From Ruminococcus sp. (lineage in GTDB: Bacteria > Bacillota > Clostridia > Oscillospirales > Ruminococcaceae): DNA of 11,599 nucleotides. The notes beneath the pieces are model-generated. The model made no database searches, was not told the origin of the DNA, and was given only the letters and a program-made list of their open reading frames with translations. Positions within the stretch are counted from its first letter, which is position 1; every line of letters starts with the position of its first letter. Location: contig DMBA01000368.1 in the NCBI GenBank assembly GCA_003446315.1, positions 1-11,599 on the forward strand, given 5' to 3'. The position numbers were made by a program, and so were the translations under genes. This document shows, in pieces, positions 1 through 6,298 of the stretch.

Positions 1-41
1 AACCGCTGAATCCATCGGAGATACCGATTTTATCAGCGGTT
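1..41. repeat. Inverted repeat forming a two-part hairpin at the window edge
   Basis: AACCGCTGA (1-9) is the exact reverse complement of TCAGCGGTT (33-41). Inside it, ATCGG (14-18) pairs with CCGAT (24-28), with symmetric 4-base internal loops and a 5-base apical loop. On the plus strand no T-run follows. On the minus strand the sequence after the hairpin is outside the window, so I cannot tell whether this is a second terminator, the end of a neighbouring gene, or a leader structure of a gene to the left. Only the pairing is certain. Confidence 0.6.
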
Positions 42-45
42 TCCG

Positions 46-100
46 AAAAAGAGAACCGGTGAAACGGAAGCGGAAGAACCCGCAGAACCGTTTCACCGGT
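46..100 (-). terminator. Intrinsic terminator after the SGNH hydrolase gene
   Basis: Read on the minus strand, just after the hydrolase stop codon, ACCGGTGAAACGG pairs perfectly over 13 bp with CCGTTTCACCGGT (arms at 88-100 and 55-67 on the plus strand). A further GCGG/CCGC pairing sits inside the loop. The stem is followed by TCTCTTTTTC, a U-rich tract in the RNA. This is a standard Rho-independent terminator and marks the end of the minus-strand operon. Confidence 0.88.
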
Positions 101-105
101 CATTT

Positions 106-1176
106 TTATTCACAGATGCCGAAGCCGAGGACAAAGAAGTTCTGATCCAGCGGTTTGAGGGAGACTGTATGCACACCGGAATCGGCAGCCTGCACGGCAA
201 AGACGTGATTTTCATTGCCCCAGCCGTAGATGGAATTGCTTTGCAGGATATTTTTCTTCATCGGCACGCCGTCAACCGCGATCTCACAGCTTCCGAATTC
301 CGGCAGCCGGTGCACGAGATAAAACACGGCAAGGATCCTGCATGAAACGGTGATCTCCAGCCCGCCGTTTTCGGCATTGACCGCCCAGACCACAGGATAG
401 AATTGATGGGGATTGGGGATGACCGGACAATTTGTCTGAACAAAGGGGCAATCCGGATCCGGCTTTATCATTTTCAGTTTGGTATAGGGTGCATCGAGCC
501 ACGGTTCGGGCAGCGGCAGCGCAGGCGAATCGGGCTGCATCCGGAGCTGCCGGACGAGATACATCAGGCAGTCCGCGAGCAGACGGTGTCCGTCGGCATT
601 CGGATGGCTTTCCTCATCGGCATAATCCTGCCATTGGAGATCACCGCGTTTCAGAACGGGATCAAGCCCTTTGCGCAGGATGGTATAGGGCAAATGGTAA
701 TGCTCAGCGATCTCAGTCATAAAGCCTTCGCAGGAATAGCCGTTGGTACTGCGGAGAATGAACAGGCAGACCAGCGGCGGATCGGGCGCAGTCAGGAGCT
801 TTCGGAGCAGACTTTCAAACGCAATGACACTTGGTTTCAGCGTTGTTTCATTGATGGCGAACTCCAGAAAAACGAGATCGGGATGCGAAGCAAGGATGCG
901 TTCATCAGTCAGCAGATTGGCAGAAACGCAGTTCATACCGGCTTCCGCGCAAAGAACGGTCTGCACAGCGCAGCCTTGCTGCTGCAAATCATCGGCGAGC
1001 ATCTGCGGATAGGCATAGGGCTGCACATGCAGTGCGATATAGCCTTGCGTGACAGAGCCGCCCATAAACCCGATGGTCAGTGTTTTTTTTGAAAAGAGCT
1101 TGCCGGTCGGGATGCCGGAGCCGGCGCTGCAAAAGGCATTTGCAGCAATTTCTGCACGGATTTTGTCCGGAATCAT
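106..1176 (-). CDS. SGNH/GDSL-family hydrolase (esterase or deacetylase type)
   Basis: Predicted 356-aa protein. SGNH hydrolases cleave ester bonds with a flavodoxin-like fold; the substrate here is unknown, with carbohydrate acetyl esters plausible. Visible blocks are GGSVT with the probable nucleophile Ser41, Gly80 in AEAGMN, Asn109 in EFAINE, and SHPNADGH with catalytic His191. The acid normally three residues before this His is Glu188 here, with Asp187 one further back. Residues about 220-356 look like a beta-rich second domain. No signal peptide or membrane segment is seen, so a cytoplasmic location is likely. The ATG is preceded by AGGGGG at good spacing. It is the last gene of the minus-strand operon, 32 bases after the nucleoside phosphorylase gene and just before the terminator. 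The fold is clear; the function is not. Confidence 0.82.
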   Translation of the reverse strand: MIPDKIRAEIAANAFCSAGSGIPTGKLFSKKTLTIGFMGGSVTQGYIALHVQPYAYPQMLADDLQQQGCAVQTVLCAEAGMNCVSANLLTDERILASHPDLVFLEFAINETTLKPSVIAFESLLRKLLTAPDPPLVCLFILRSTNGYSCEGFMTEIAEHYHLPYTILRKGLDPVLKRGDLQWQDYADEESHPNADGHRLLADCLMYLVRQLRMQPDSPALPLPEPWLDAPYTKLKMIKPDPDCPFVQTNCPVIPNPHQFYPVVWAVNAENGGLEITVSCRILAVFYLVHRLPEFGSCEIAVDGVPMKKNILQSNSIYGWGNENHVFAVQAADSGVHTVSLKPLDQNFFVLGFGICE

Positions 1177-1208
1177 GCAGGTTCCCCCTGTCGGTAATGG
1201 ATTATGGA

Positions 1209-2519
1209 TCAGCCGCTGATGACCGCATGGATCAGCGGTGCGACATCGGGTTTGGAATCGGAGACCGAAACGGCTTTCCGCAGCCGGATCTCAGCTTCAT
1301 CCAATTGCGCCTCATTTGCCGCGTACATGGTCAGGAGCGCATCGCCTTTCTGCACAGGATCGCCGGGCTTCACAGCCAGAACGATGCCGGCAGCGGGATC
1401 AATGGCATCTTCTTTCGTCAGTCTGCCTGCGCCGAGCGTCACGGAAGCATGTCCGATCTCCTCGCTTTGCATAGCAGAGACCCAGCCGCCGGAACGGGCA
1501 GTCAGGACGCGGGAGCAGGCAGCCTGCGGGAGCAGACCGGGCTGTTCGGTGATGCGGGGATCGCCGCCCTGCCCTTCGATCATCATGCGGAGCCGTTCGA
1601 GCGCAGCGCCGGAGCTGACGGCATGTTCCGCTTTTTTCCGGCAATCCGCTTCGGGTGTACCGGTCATGCGGAGCAATTCAGCGGCGAGCGCAAGGCAGAG
1701 TTCGCCAAGATCATTTTGTGTATTGCCCTGCAAAACGGAGATGGCTTCCTGCACTTCAAGCGCATTGCCGATGCTATAGCCAAGCGGCCTGTCCATATCG
1801 GTGAGCACAGTGGTACACTGTCTGCCGTCGGCGGCAGCAGCGCTGCGCATCAAGCGGGAGAGTTCGGCAGCATCTGCATCATTTTTCATAAAAGCGCCGC
1901 TGCCGACCTTGACATCGAGCAGGATATGGTCAGCGCCGGTGGCAAGTTTTTTGCTCATGATGCTGGCGCAGATCAGCGGGATGGAGTCAACGGTTTCGGT
2001 GACATCCCGGAGCGCATAGAGTTTTTTATCGGCAGGCGCGAGATTACCGGTCTGCATCGCAACGGCGAAGCCTGCATGCCGGACGAGTCTGAGGAACGCA
2101 TCCGGATCCAGCGCAGTGCTCAGACCGGGGATGCTTTCGAGCTTATCAATGGTACCGCCGGTATGACCGAGTCCTCTGCCGGACATTTTCGGCATAAAGA
2201 TGCCGCATGCAGCAGCGATGGGTGCAAGGATGAGGGTGGTTTTATCGCCGACACCGCCTGTGCTGTGTTTATCTGCAACAGCGCCGGGCAGATCCCAGTG
2301 CATGACCTGACCGGAATCCCGCATTGCCATTGTGAGGGCAGCGGTTTCGGCTTCGGACAGCCCTTTGCAGCAGACTGCCATGAGCCATGCAGAAAGCTGA
2401 TAATCGGGGATCAGCGGATCAGAAACGGTACCGCGCACAATGGCACGGATCTCATCGTCAGACAGCGGAACGCCCTGTTTTGTTTTCCGGATGCAGTCGG
2501 TCATATGGAATACAGACAT
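1209..2519 (-). CDS. pdp: Pyrimidine-nucleoside phosphorylase
   Basis: Predicted 436-aa enzyme of nucleoside phosphorylase family II, which cleaves pyrimidine nucleosides with phosphate to a free base and (deoxy)ribose-1-phosphate in cytoplasmic salvage. The phosphate-binding stretch DKHSTGGVGDKTT (83-95) and the family signature SGRGLGHTGGTIDKLES (113-129) are intact. The length matches Bacillus Pdp and E. coli DeoA. The residue before MSGRG is Lys111. From memory of the solved structures, Lys here is typical of the broad-specificity Pdp type and Met of thymidine-only DeoA, so the Pdp type is inferred. The ATG at 2519 has GAGGA seven bases upstream and gives a Pdp-like N-terminus; an in-frame extension up to 2582 lies inside the preceding gene. 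It starts 19 bases after that gene's stop, so the two are probably co-transcribed. No deoxyribose-phosphate aldolase or cytidine deaminase gene is adjacent. Confidence 0.93.
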   Translation of the reverse strand: MSVFHMTDCIRKTKQGVPLSDDEIRAIVRGTVSDPLIPDYQLSAWLMAVCCKGLSEAETAALTMAMRDSGQVMHWDLPGAVADKHSTGGVGDKTTLILAPIAAACGIFMPKMSGRGLGHTGGTIDKLESIPGLSTALDPDAFLRLVRHAGFAVAMQTGNLAPADKKLYALRDVTETVDSIPLICASIMSKKLATGADHILLDVKVGSGAFMKNDADAAELSRLMRSAAAADGRQCTTVLTDMDRPLGYSIGNALEVQEAISVLQGNTQNDLGELCLALAAELLRMTGTPEADCRKKAEHAVSSGAALERLRMMIEGQGGDPRITEQPGLLPQAACSRVLTARSGGWVSAMQSEEIGHASVTLGAGRLTKEDAIDPAAGIVLAVKPGDPVQKGDALLTMYAANEAQLDEAEIRLRKAVSVSDSKPDVAPLIHAVISG

Positions 2520-2538
2520 TTTCAGTTCCTCGCTTTCT

Positions 2539-2976
2539 TCATTTATAGCCGTAAATACAGAACAGTTCCTGTTCCATTTCAAATGGGATTGAAAGGTACT
2601 TCAGCATTGCTGTGATCTGTTCACTCAGGTCATTTTCAACCGTGCGGGGTTTTGTGCAATAGGGGAGTGCGCCGCGCAGATGCCCGTTTTCCGGATGCGG
2701 CAGCAGGATCACCGGACGGATTTTCACCCATTCGATGGCGAATGCGATATCGGGGAAATAGCTTTCGCAGTGTGCGCCGCAGATGCAGGGATAATTCCAG
2801 TCACCGGCATAGCTGACACCTTCCGGATCAAAAAGCGTGCGCATCGTGAAATACGGTGCTTTCGGCAGCGCACCTTTCATCATGTACCGCAGCTCTTTCC
2901 ACTTGGTATCATTCATATAGCTGCACAAATTCCGCTGCGCAATGATTTTGTGTGCATTTTCCTTGGTAATACGCAT
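2539..2976 (-). CDS. Uncharacterised 145-aa protein, possibly DUF6678-like
   Basis: Not recognised with certainty. It is a soluble protein with no signal peptide or membrane segment. The N-terminal part contains SYMNDTKWKELRYMM, and the middle contains a Trp/Cys-rich patch (WNYPCICGAHC) followed by IEWVKIRP. The NDTKW motif plus the IEWVKI segment recalls the DUF6678 family, but this is from memory and tentative. I chose the ATG at 2976 because GAGGTG lies six bases upstream; a GTG at 2985 in the same frame overlaps that ribosome binding site and is less likely. It begins 14 bases after the SH3 gene and ends 19 bases before pdp, in the middle of the apparent operon. No function can be inferred from context. 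Confidence 0.75.
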   Translation of the reverse strand: MRITKENAHKIIAQRNLCSYMNDTKWKELRYMMKGALPKAPYFTMRTLFDPEGVSYAGDWNYPCICGAHCESYFPDIAFAIEWVKIRPVILLPHPENGHLRGALPYCTKPRTVENDLSEQITAMLKYLSIPFEMEQELFCIYGYK

Positions 2977-2990
2977 GTTCCGCACCTCAT

Positions 2991-4124
2991 TTAATGTACT
3001 TCGATGAAATCGGAGCTCACATAGCCGTCTTTTCCGTTATAGGTCGTAAAGTACCAGCCGTCGCCGTTGTCATAGAAGCTGATCTCGGTGCCGTCGGGGA
3101 TCTTGCAAAGGGATCTGCTGAATTTCGAAGGTGATTGCCGCAGATTGAGATCGGAGCCGTATTTTGTCCGGACGGTACCGTATTGGAGCGTGGGCTGCGG
3201 GGGTGCAGCGGGAACGGTATCGGTATGGGTGGTGATGACAGGCGGTGCAGTTGCTGCGGCGGTAGTGGTATAGGAACCGCGTCTGATGAAATCAGCGCTG
3301 ACATAACCGTTAAAGGATTTATAGTGCACATAGTACCAGTCATCGCGCCCGAAGGAATAGAGTTCGAGCTCAGTATGCTGCGGGATCTTTGCAAGGGATT
3401 TGGAATCGGTGGAAGGTTTCTCGCGCAGATTCAGTTCTGTACCGGTCTGTGTCTGCACATAGCCTGTGCCGACGAGGGTCGCAGCGAGCGCAGAGCCGCG
3501 GGTTTCGCCGCAGACAGAGCAGGTTTCGGGTGCAGAGGGGGTAGCGGCTTGCCATTTATGTCCAAGCGGTTCGCCCTCAGTTTTGCCGCATCTTTTGCAG
3601 GTTTTGGGGTGTTCGCAGTCGGCATCTTTCCAGTCATGGCCGAGCGCTTCGCCGTCAGATTTTCTGCAAGTATGGCAATAGCGGGGCGTTTCGCAGTCGG
3701 CGGCGGTCCAGTCGTGACCAAGCGGTTCGCCTTCGGTCGCACCGCAGACAGAGCAGGTTTTGGGATGTTCGCAGTCGGCGGGCATCCATGTATGGGGCAG
3801 CGGGTCGCCTTGTGTCGCGCCGCAGACCTCACAGGTTTCCGGTGCAGTACAGGAAGCGGGCCGCCAGCGATGGGCAGCGGGCGCGCCGACTGTTTTGCCG
3901 CAGATGGTACAGGTTTGCGGCAGTTCGCAGGTCGCAGCAGACCATTCATGGAAGCATATGACATGCGTATAGAGCAGGATCCCGAATCCCAGAACGGCGA
4001 TCAATGCAACGATGACGGCAGTCAGCAGCGGGACGACCCATTGCGGCATTGTATTTTTTTGCGGCGGCTGTTGTTTTTGGGGGCGGGGATTCGGCATTTG
4101 CTGCATTCTCGGAGAATCCATCAT
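2991..4124 (-). CDS. Membrane-anchored Cys/His-repeat protein with two bacterial SH3 domains
   Basis: Predicted 377-aa protein. Residues 1-28 are Pro/Gln-rich and likely cytoplasmic. Residues about 29-52 form one hydrophobic segment (WVVPLLTAVIVALIAVLGFG), an uncleaved signal anchor that would place the rest outside the cell. Residues 59-214 hold six tandem 26-residue units carrying His, Trp and Cys in fixed positions. Residues about 217-285 and 312-377 are two SH3-type domains, each with the LNLR(E/Q)xPS start and the GYVS(A/S)DFI end typical of SH3_3; such domains usually bind cell-wall peptide or glycan. A Thr/Pro linker separates them. The start ATG has AAAGGA upstream, seven bases away. 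A surface or cell-wall role is inferred; the Cys/His units could bind Zn or form disulfides. No enzymatic domain is seen. I see no promoter in the 96-base gap upstream, so read-through from the 182-aa gene is likely. Confidence 0.82.
   Translation of the reverse strand: MMDSPRMQQMPNPRPQKQQPPQKNTMPQWVVPLLTAVIVALIAVLGFGILLYTHVICFHEWSAATCELPQTCTICGKTVGAPAAHRWRPASCTAPETCEVCGATQGDPLPHTWMPADCEHPKTCSVCGATEGEPLGHDWTAADCETPRYCHTCRKSDGEALGHDWKDADCEHPKTCKRCGKTEGEPLGHKWQAATPSAPETCSVCGETRGSALAATLVGTGYVQTQTGTELNLREKPSTDSKSLAKIPQHTELELYSFGRDDWYYVHYKSFNGYVSADFIRRGSYTTTAAATAPPVITTHTDTVPAAPPQPTLQYGTVRTKYGSDLNLRQSPSKFSRSLCKIPDGTEISFYDNGDGWYFTTYNGKDGYVSSDFIEVH
3477..3950 (-). repeat. Six tandem 78-bp units encoding a Cys/His repeat
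   Basis: Within the SH3 protein, residues 59-214 repeat every 26 residues. His is at 59, 85, 111, 137, 163 and 189, with Trp two residues after each. Cys triplets are spaced C-x5-C-x2-C at 66/72/75, 92/98/101, 118/124/127, 144/150/153 and 170/176/179. The sixth unit keeps only the C-x2-C pair (202/205) and has lost the first Cys. Most CxxC pairs are followed by Gly. One His and three Cys per unit would suit one Zn site each, which is inference. Confidence 0.9.
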
Positions 4125-4160
4125 TTCACATCCTTTGATTTGACAGAAGAACGGATCGCA

Positions 4161-4214
4161 GGAATGGAAAGAGCAGCCTGAAAGCTATGCTCTCAGACTG
4201 CTTCCTTCCATTCC
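4161..4214 (-). other. Strong intercistronic hairpin in the minus-strand RNA
   Basis: The element lies six bases after the stop of the 182-aa gene and 36 bases before the SH3 gene. In minus-strand RNA, GGAATGGAA pairs with TTCCATTCC (9 bp), then two more pairs and a single-base bulge lead into a 14-bp stem with the 3-base loop ATA. Three positions are G-U wobbles in the minus RNA but would be C-A mismatches in plus RNA, so the minus transcript is the better folder. No T-run follows on the minus side; a run of seven T follows on the plus side. It is therefore not a standard terminator for its own operon. A leaky terminator, processing site or mRNA-stabilising stem is possible. Confidence 0.7.
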
Positions 4215-4220
4215 CTTTTT

Positions 4221-4769
4221 TTACATGTTGCTCAAAGTAACAGTATTATCAGTGGCTGCCTGCGCATCTGCACCGGCAGATTGTTCTGCGTCAGGCTGAT
4301 AGTCGCCGGCAGCTTCGGCAGCCGCAGCGAGGGATGCAAGTGCATCATTGTTTGCAGCCGGAGCTGCCGGGGTCACAGGCGCAGCGGGTGCTGCGGGAGC
4401 AGGAACGGCTGTAACGGAAGGGGGCGCAGGGATCGGCGTGACAGCGGGAGCCGGAGCAGGAGCCGGATTCTGTGCTTTGGCATTCTTCTCCAGTTCTTTT
4501 TTCTTTTCAGCATGGAGCTTGTCGAAATCCTTATCGTCATAGTCGCCTTCGAGCCAGCCGACGCGCTGCATCTGCTTGACGGGAATGCGTTTCAGCGGTG
4601 AATACAGGAATTTCGGACAGTGGTAACTGGCGTCTACCATGCCCTTTTTTGTACATAGTACCTTATTGCCGTCGCTGGAGCGCTTGCCGTGTTCACAGTA
4701 TTCGCATTTCGGCTCGATTGCCTTTCCGAAATACTTACCGCCTTTAGAGAATACATCAAAAAGTCCCAT
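4221..4769 (-). CDS. 182-aa Cys4 protein with a Pro/Ala-rich tail, function unknown
   Basis: The N-terminal 60 residues hold a likely Zn-binding module, C22-x2-C25, C39 and C51, in the setting CEYCEHG, VLCTKKG and YHCPKFLYSPLKR. Short Clostridial proteins of this type, beginning MGLFD, are common in my recollection but have no established role. A charged, probably helical stretch follows (about 77-95, rich in Lys/Glu). Residues about 96-140 are almost only Pro, Ala, Val and Thr, and the end is Ala-rich and acidic. There is no signal peptide or membrane segment. The ATG at 4769 has GAGGTG six bases upstream. The frame stays open much further upstream, but that part only shadows ylbJ in another frame. 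It has its own promoter at 4842-4870 and may be co-transcribed with the SH3 gene. The stop codon TAA is part of a run of seven A. Confidence 0.82.
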   Translation of the reverse strand: MGLFDVFSKGGKYFGKAIEPKCEYCEHGKRSSDGNKVLCTKKGMVDASYHCPKFLYSPLKRIPVKQMQRVGWLEGDYDDKDFDKLHAEKKKELEKNAKAQNPAPAPAPAVTPIPAPPSVTAVPAPAAPAAPVTPAAPAANNDALASLAAAAEAAGDYQPDAEQSAGADAQAATDNTVTLSNM

Positions 4770-4841
4770 ATTGGTCACCTCATTCACCGGCAAAGCAGCA
4801 GCATCCGGCTGACACTGCACATTTGCCCTTCTATTTTCTCC

Positions 4842-4870
4842 ATTATAACATATTTTTTTCGATTTGTCTA
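4842..4870 (-). promoter_or_regulatory. Sigma-A promoter for the 182-aa gene
   Basis: On the minus strand TAGACA (4865-4870) and TATAAT (4842-4847) are separated by exactly 17 bases. The -10 is also extended, with TG one base before it. One mismatch to the -35 consensus makes this a near-ideal housekeeping promoter. The TAG stop codon of ylbJ is the first half of the -35 box. The expected start lies near 4835, giving a leader of about 65 bases. It would let this gene be expressed in growing cells, independently of ylbJ. Confidence 0.85.
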
Positions 4871-5953
4871 GTCCTTTTTTATAAGAAGTGGAAATCCGGT
4901 ACAAAAAATTAAGAGAGATGGGAAGACAGAGCCGGAACGTGAGATTGCGGCATGCTGTGCAAACACGGCAGCGGAACCGGACAGGGGAAGAAAATGGGCG
5001 GCGGGGAGCATGAGGCAAGCCGAAAGGACGGCGGCAGCGAGCCGGAACAGGAGCAGTTTGCGGAGCTTTATGCCGCAGCCGAGGGCGAGGCACTGACAGT
5101 GCACGCAGAGACCGCCGAAGGAGAGGAACCCGGCGCACAGCGGGAGCAGGATATGCAGGGGCAGACCGCAGGAAAAGAGCAGCGGGAGCTGAGAAACATC
5201 GGTCAGGACGGCAAAGAAAGCGCGGGTCATCTGCGCCGGAAGACCGCACAGCAGACCGATCCGGATGAGCAGGGGAAGAATGCCGAGCCATTCGCAAAAC
5301 AGCCGGATGATGCCGAAAAAGAGCACCGTACCGCAAATTCTGGCAAGACTTTGCATCGCCGCAGAAACGGCATCGGGCAGCGAATCGCGGGAGAAACCGG
5401 CAGCGGGCGCAGGCGCATCGGAAATATGGTCTTCTTTTTGTTTGGGACGCAGGAGCACGCCGAGCAGGAGATTGGAACAGCAGCAGGCGGCGAGCATCCA
5501 CCAGCCGGCGGCAGGGCAGCCGAATAATTGCGCACCTGCAAGCCCGACCAAAAAAGCGGGGCCGCCGCCGAAGCAGAAGCAGGAGCGCACAGCGGCATGC
5601 CGGATGGAGAGTCTGCCGGAACGGACGGCGCGGTTCAGCAGCAGTGCCCCGACGGGATAGCCTGCGATCTGACTGACGAGAAAGATGCCGGTGATTTCGG
5701 CATCACAGCGGAGCAATTTTTGCAGGATACGGAGTTTGGAGCTGAGCCAGGCGCAAGCGCCGGTCGATTGCAGCAAAACGGCGAGAGCCGTACAGCCGAA
5801 CAGGGAAGGGATCAGTGTATTGAGACAGAGCGCGATCTGTTCTGAGATGACGGCAGCGGCGGCAGGCGCATTTGCAGCGAGCAGCGCGGTCAGGGTGAGG
5901 AGAAACGCAGTCAGAAGCGGGGAGATGAGCTGTGCTTTTTTCAGATTATGCAT
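4868..5953 (-). CDS. ylbJ: Sporulation integral membrane protein YlbJ
   Basis: Predicted 361-aa, highly hydrophobic polytopic protein of the YlbJ family, a mother-cell membrane protein needed for normal spore formation in Bacillus and conserved in spore-forming Clostridia. Its transported substrate, if any, is unknown. Family landmarks are TLIPSLF (46-52), AGYPVGA (97-103), FGGGPAFLVG (128-137) and FLSFGGLCVHCQ near the C-terminus. About eight hydrophobic segments are visible. Bacillus YlbJ is near 408 aa, so this is somewhat shorter but complete. I chose the ATG at 5953 because AAAGGGG sits seven bases upstream; an in-frame ATG at 6001 is upstream of the likely sporulation promoter. It is divergent from yqfC, itself a sporulation gene. 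No terminator hairpin is seen after the stop, so some read-through into the 182-aa gene is possible. Confidence 0.88.
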   Translation of the reverse strand: MHNLKKAQLISPLLTAFLLTLTALLAANAPAAAAVISEQIALCLNTLIPSLFGCTALAVLLQSTGACAWLSSKLRILQKLLRCDAEITGIFLVSQIAGYPVGALLLNRAVRSGRLSIRHAAVRSCFCFGGGPAFLVGLAGAQLFGCPAAGWWMLAACCCSNLLLGVLLRPKQKEDHISDAPAPAAGFSRDSLPDAVSAAMQSLARICGTVLFFGIIRLFCEWLGILPLLIRIGLLCGLPAQMTRAFFAVLTDVSQLPLLFSCGLPLHILLPLCAGFLSFGGLCVHCQCLALGCGIKLRKLLLFRLAAAVLSACLMLPAAHFLPLSGSAAVFAQHAAISRSGSVFPSLLIFCTGFPLLIKKD

Positions 5954-5973
5954 AGATAGACCCCTTTCTTTTC

Positions 5974-6002
5974 CGTTTATTTTATGCGCAGATACATACA
6001 TT
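5974..6002 (+). promoter_or_regulatory. Sigma-E-type promoter for yqfC-yqfD
   Basis: CATACATT at 5995-6002 fits the sigma-E -10 consensus (CATACAnT). Thirteen bases upstream, CGTTTATT (5974-5981) resembles the sigma-E -35 element with weaker agreement. The start would be near 6009, leaving about 33 bases to the yqfC ATG including its ribosome binding site. In Bacillus the yqfC-yqfD pair is sigma-E controlled, which supports the call. No sigma-A TATAAT is seen here. Confidence 0.6.
5979..5986 (-). promoter_or_regulatory. Possible sigma-E -10 box for ylbJ
   Basis: On the minus strand CATAAAAT differs from the sigma-E -10 consensus at one position and lies 25 bases upstream of the ylbJ ATG, leaving room for its ribosome binding site. 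I see no convincing -35 element at the right distance. ylbJ is a sigma-E gene in Bacillus, so the place is right, but the sequence evidence alone is weak. It overlaps the -35 region of the facing yqfC promoter. Confidence 0.35.
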
Positions 6003-6041
6003 CAGAACAGCGGGCATATGTTTTTGCAGAGGGGTGATGCT

Positions 6042-6272
6042 ATGGAACCTTTTTCCGTTTTTCAGGATCGCATAGAGATCTGCGGCAACACAGATCTGTT
6101 TCTGGATCGCTGCCGTCGGCTGCTGGAATGCAGTGATATGCTGGTGCAGGCAGAGATCGGCGGGCACAAAGTTGCGGTATGGGGCAGAAATCTGCGTGCA
6201 TCGGATTACAGTGCAGGCGGATTGCATGTCCGCGGAGAGATCTGCACAATTGAGTTTGACGGCGGCTTATGA
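6042..6272 (+). CDS. yqfC: Sporulation protein YqfC (YabP/YqfC family)
   Basis: A 76-aa protein with the YabP/YqfC family shape: an N-terminal RIEICGNTDLFLDRC segment, a central beta-rich part, and the closing pattern WGRNLRASDYSAGGLHVRGEI followed by a short IEFDG end. These small mother-cell proteins are needed for sporulation in Bacillus; the mechanism is not established. The ATG at 6042 has GAGGGG at good spacing (seven bases). An in-frame ATG at 6018 would add eight residues but lacks a good ribosome binding site. It directly precedes yqfD, the usual partner, and its stop overlaps a possible yqfD ATG as ATGA. Confidence 0.88.
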   Translation: MEPFSVFQDRIEICGNTDLFLDRCRRLLECSDMLVQAEIGGHKVAVWGRNLRASDYSAGGLHVRGEICTIEFDGGL

Positions 6273-6298
6273 GCCGGAAGGGGGATACAGGGAAGATC

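Noticed and set aside
1080..2615. A 511-codon open frame on the plus strand opposite the phosphorylase gene
   Set aside because: It lies antisense to pdp, which has intact family motifs. The product is rich in Cys, His, Phe and Arg with no recognisable domain and no convincing ribosome binding site. It is a shadow of biased codon use.
3477..3950. The 78-bp periodicity as a CRISPR-like array
   Set aside because: There are no conserved direct repeats with unique spacers; the period is a protein repeat in frame inside a coding gene.
4140..4168. TTGACA at 4140-4145 as a plus-strand promoter
   Set aside because: No acceptable -10 box lies 16-18 bases downstream, and no plus-strand gene follows.
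3135..4181. A 348-codon plus-strand frame opposite the SH3 protein gene
   Set aside because: It is kept open by the repeated 78-bp units on the other strand and has a Gly/Ala/Phe-rich product without domains. The minus-strand product has clear SH3 domains.
4770..5501. A 244-codon upstream extension of the 182-aa protein
   Set aside because: It overlaps ylbJ on the same strand in another frame, is Arg/Pro/Ala-rich without domains, and lies upstream of the gene's own promoter and ribosome site.
4952..5527. A 191-codon plus-strand frame opposite ylbJ
   Set aside because: The product is a low-complexity Glu/Gly/Gln-rich sequence that mirrors hydrophobic codons of the membrane protein on the other strand.
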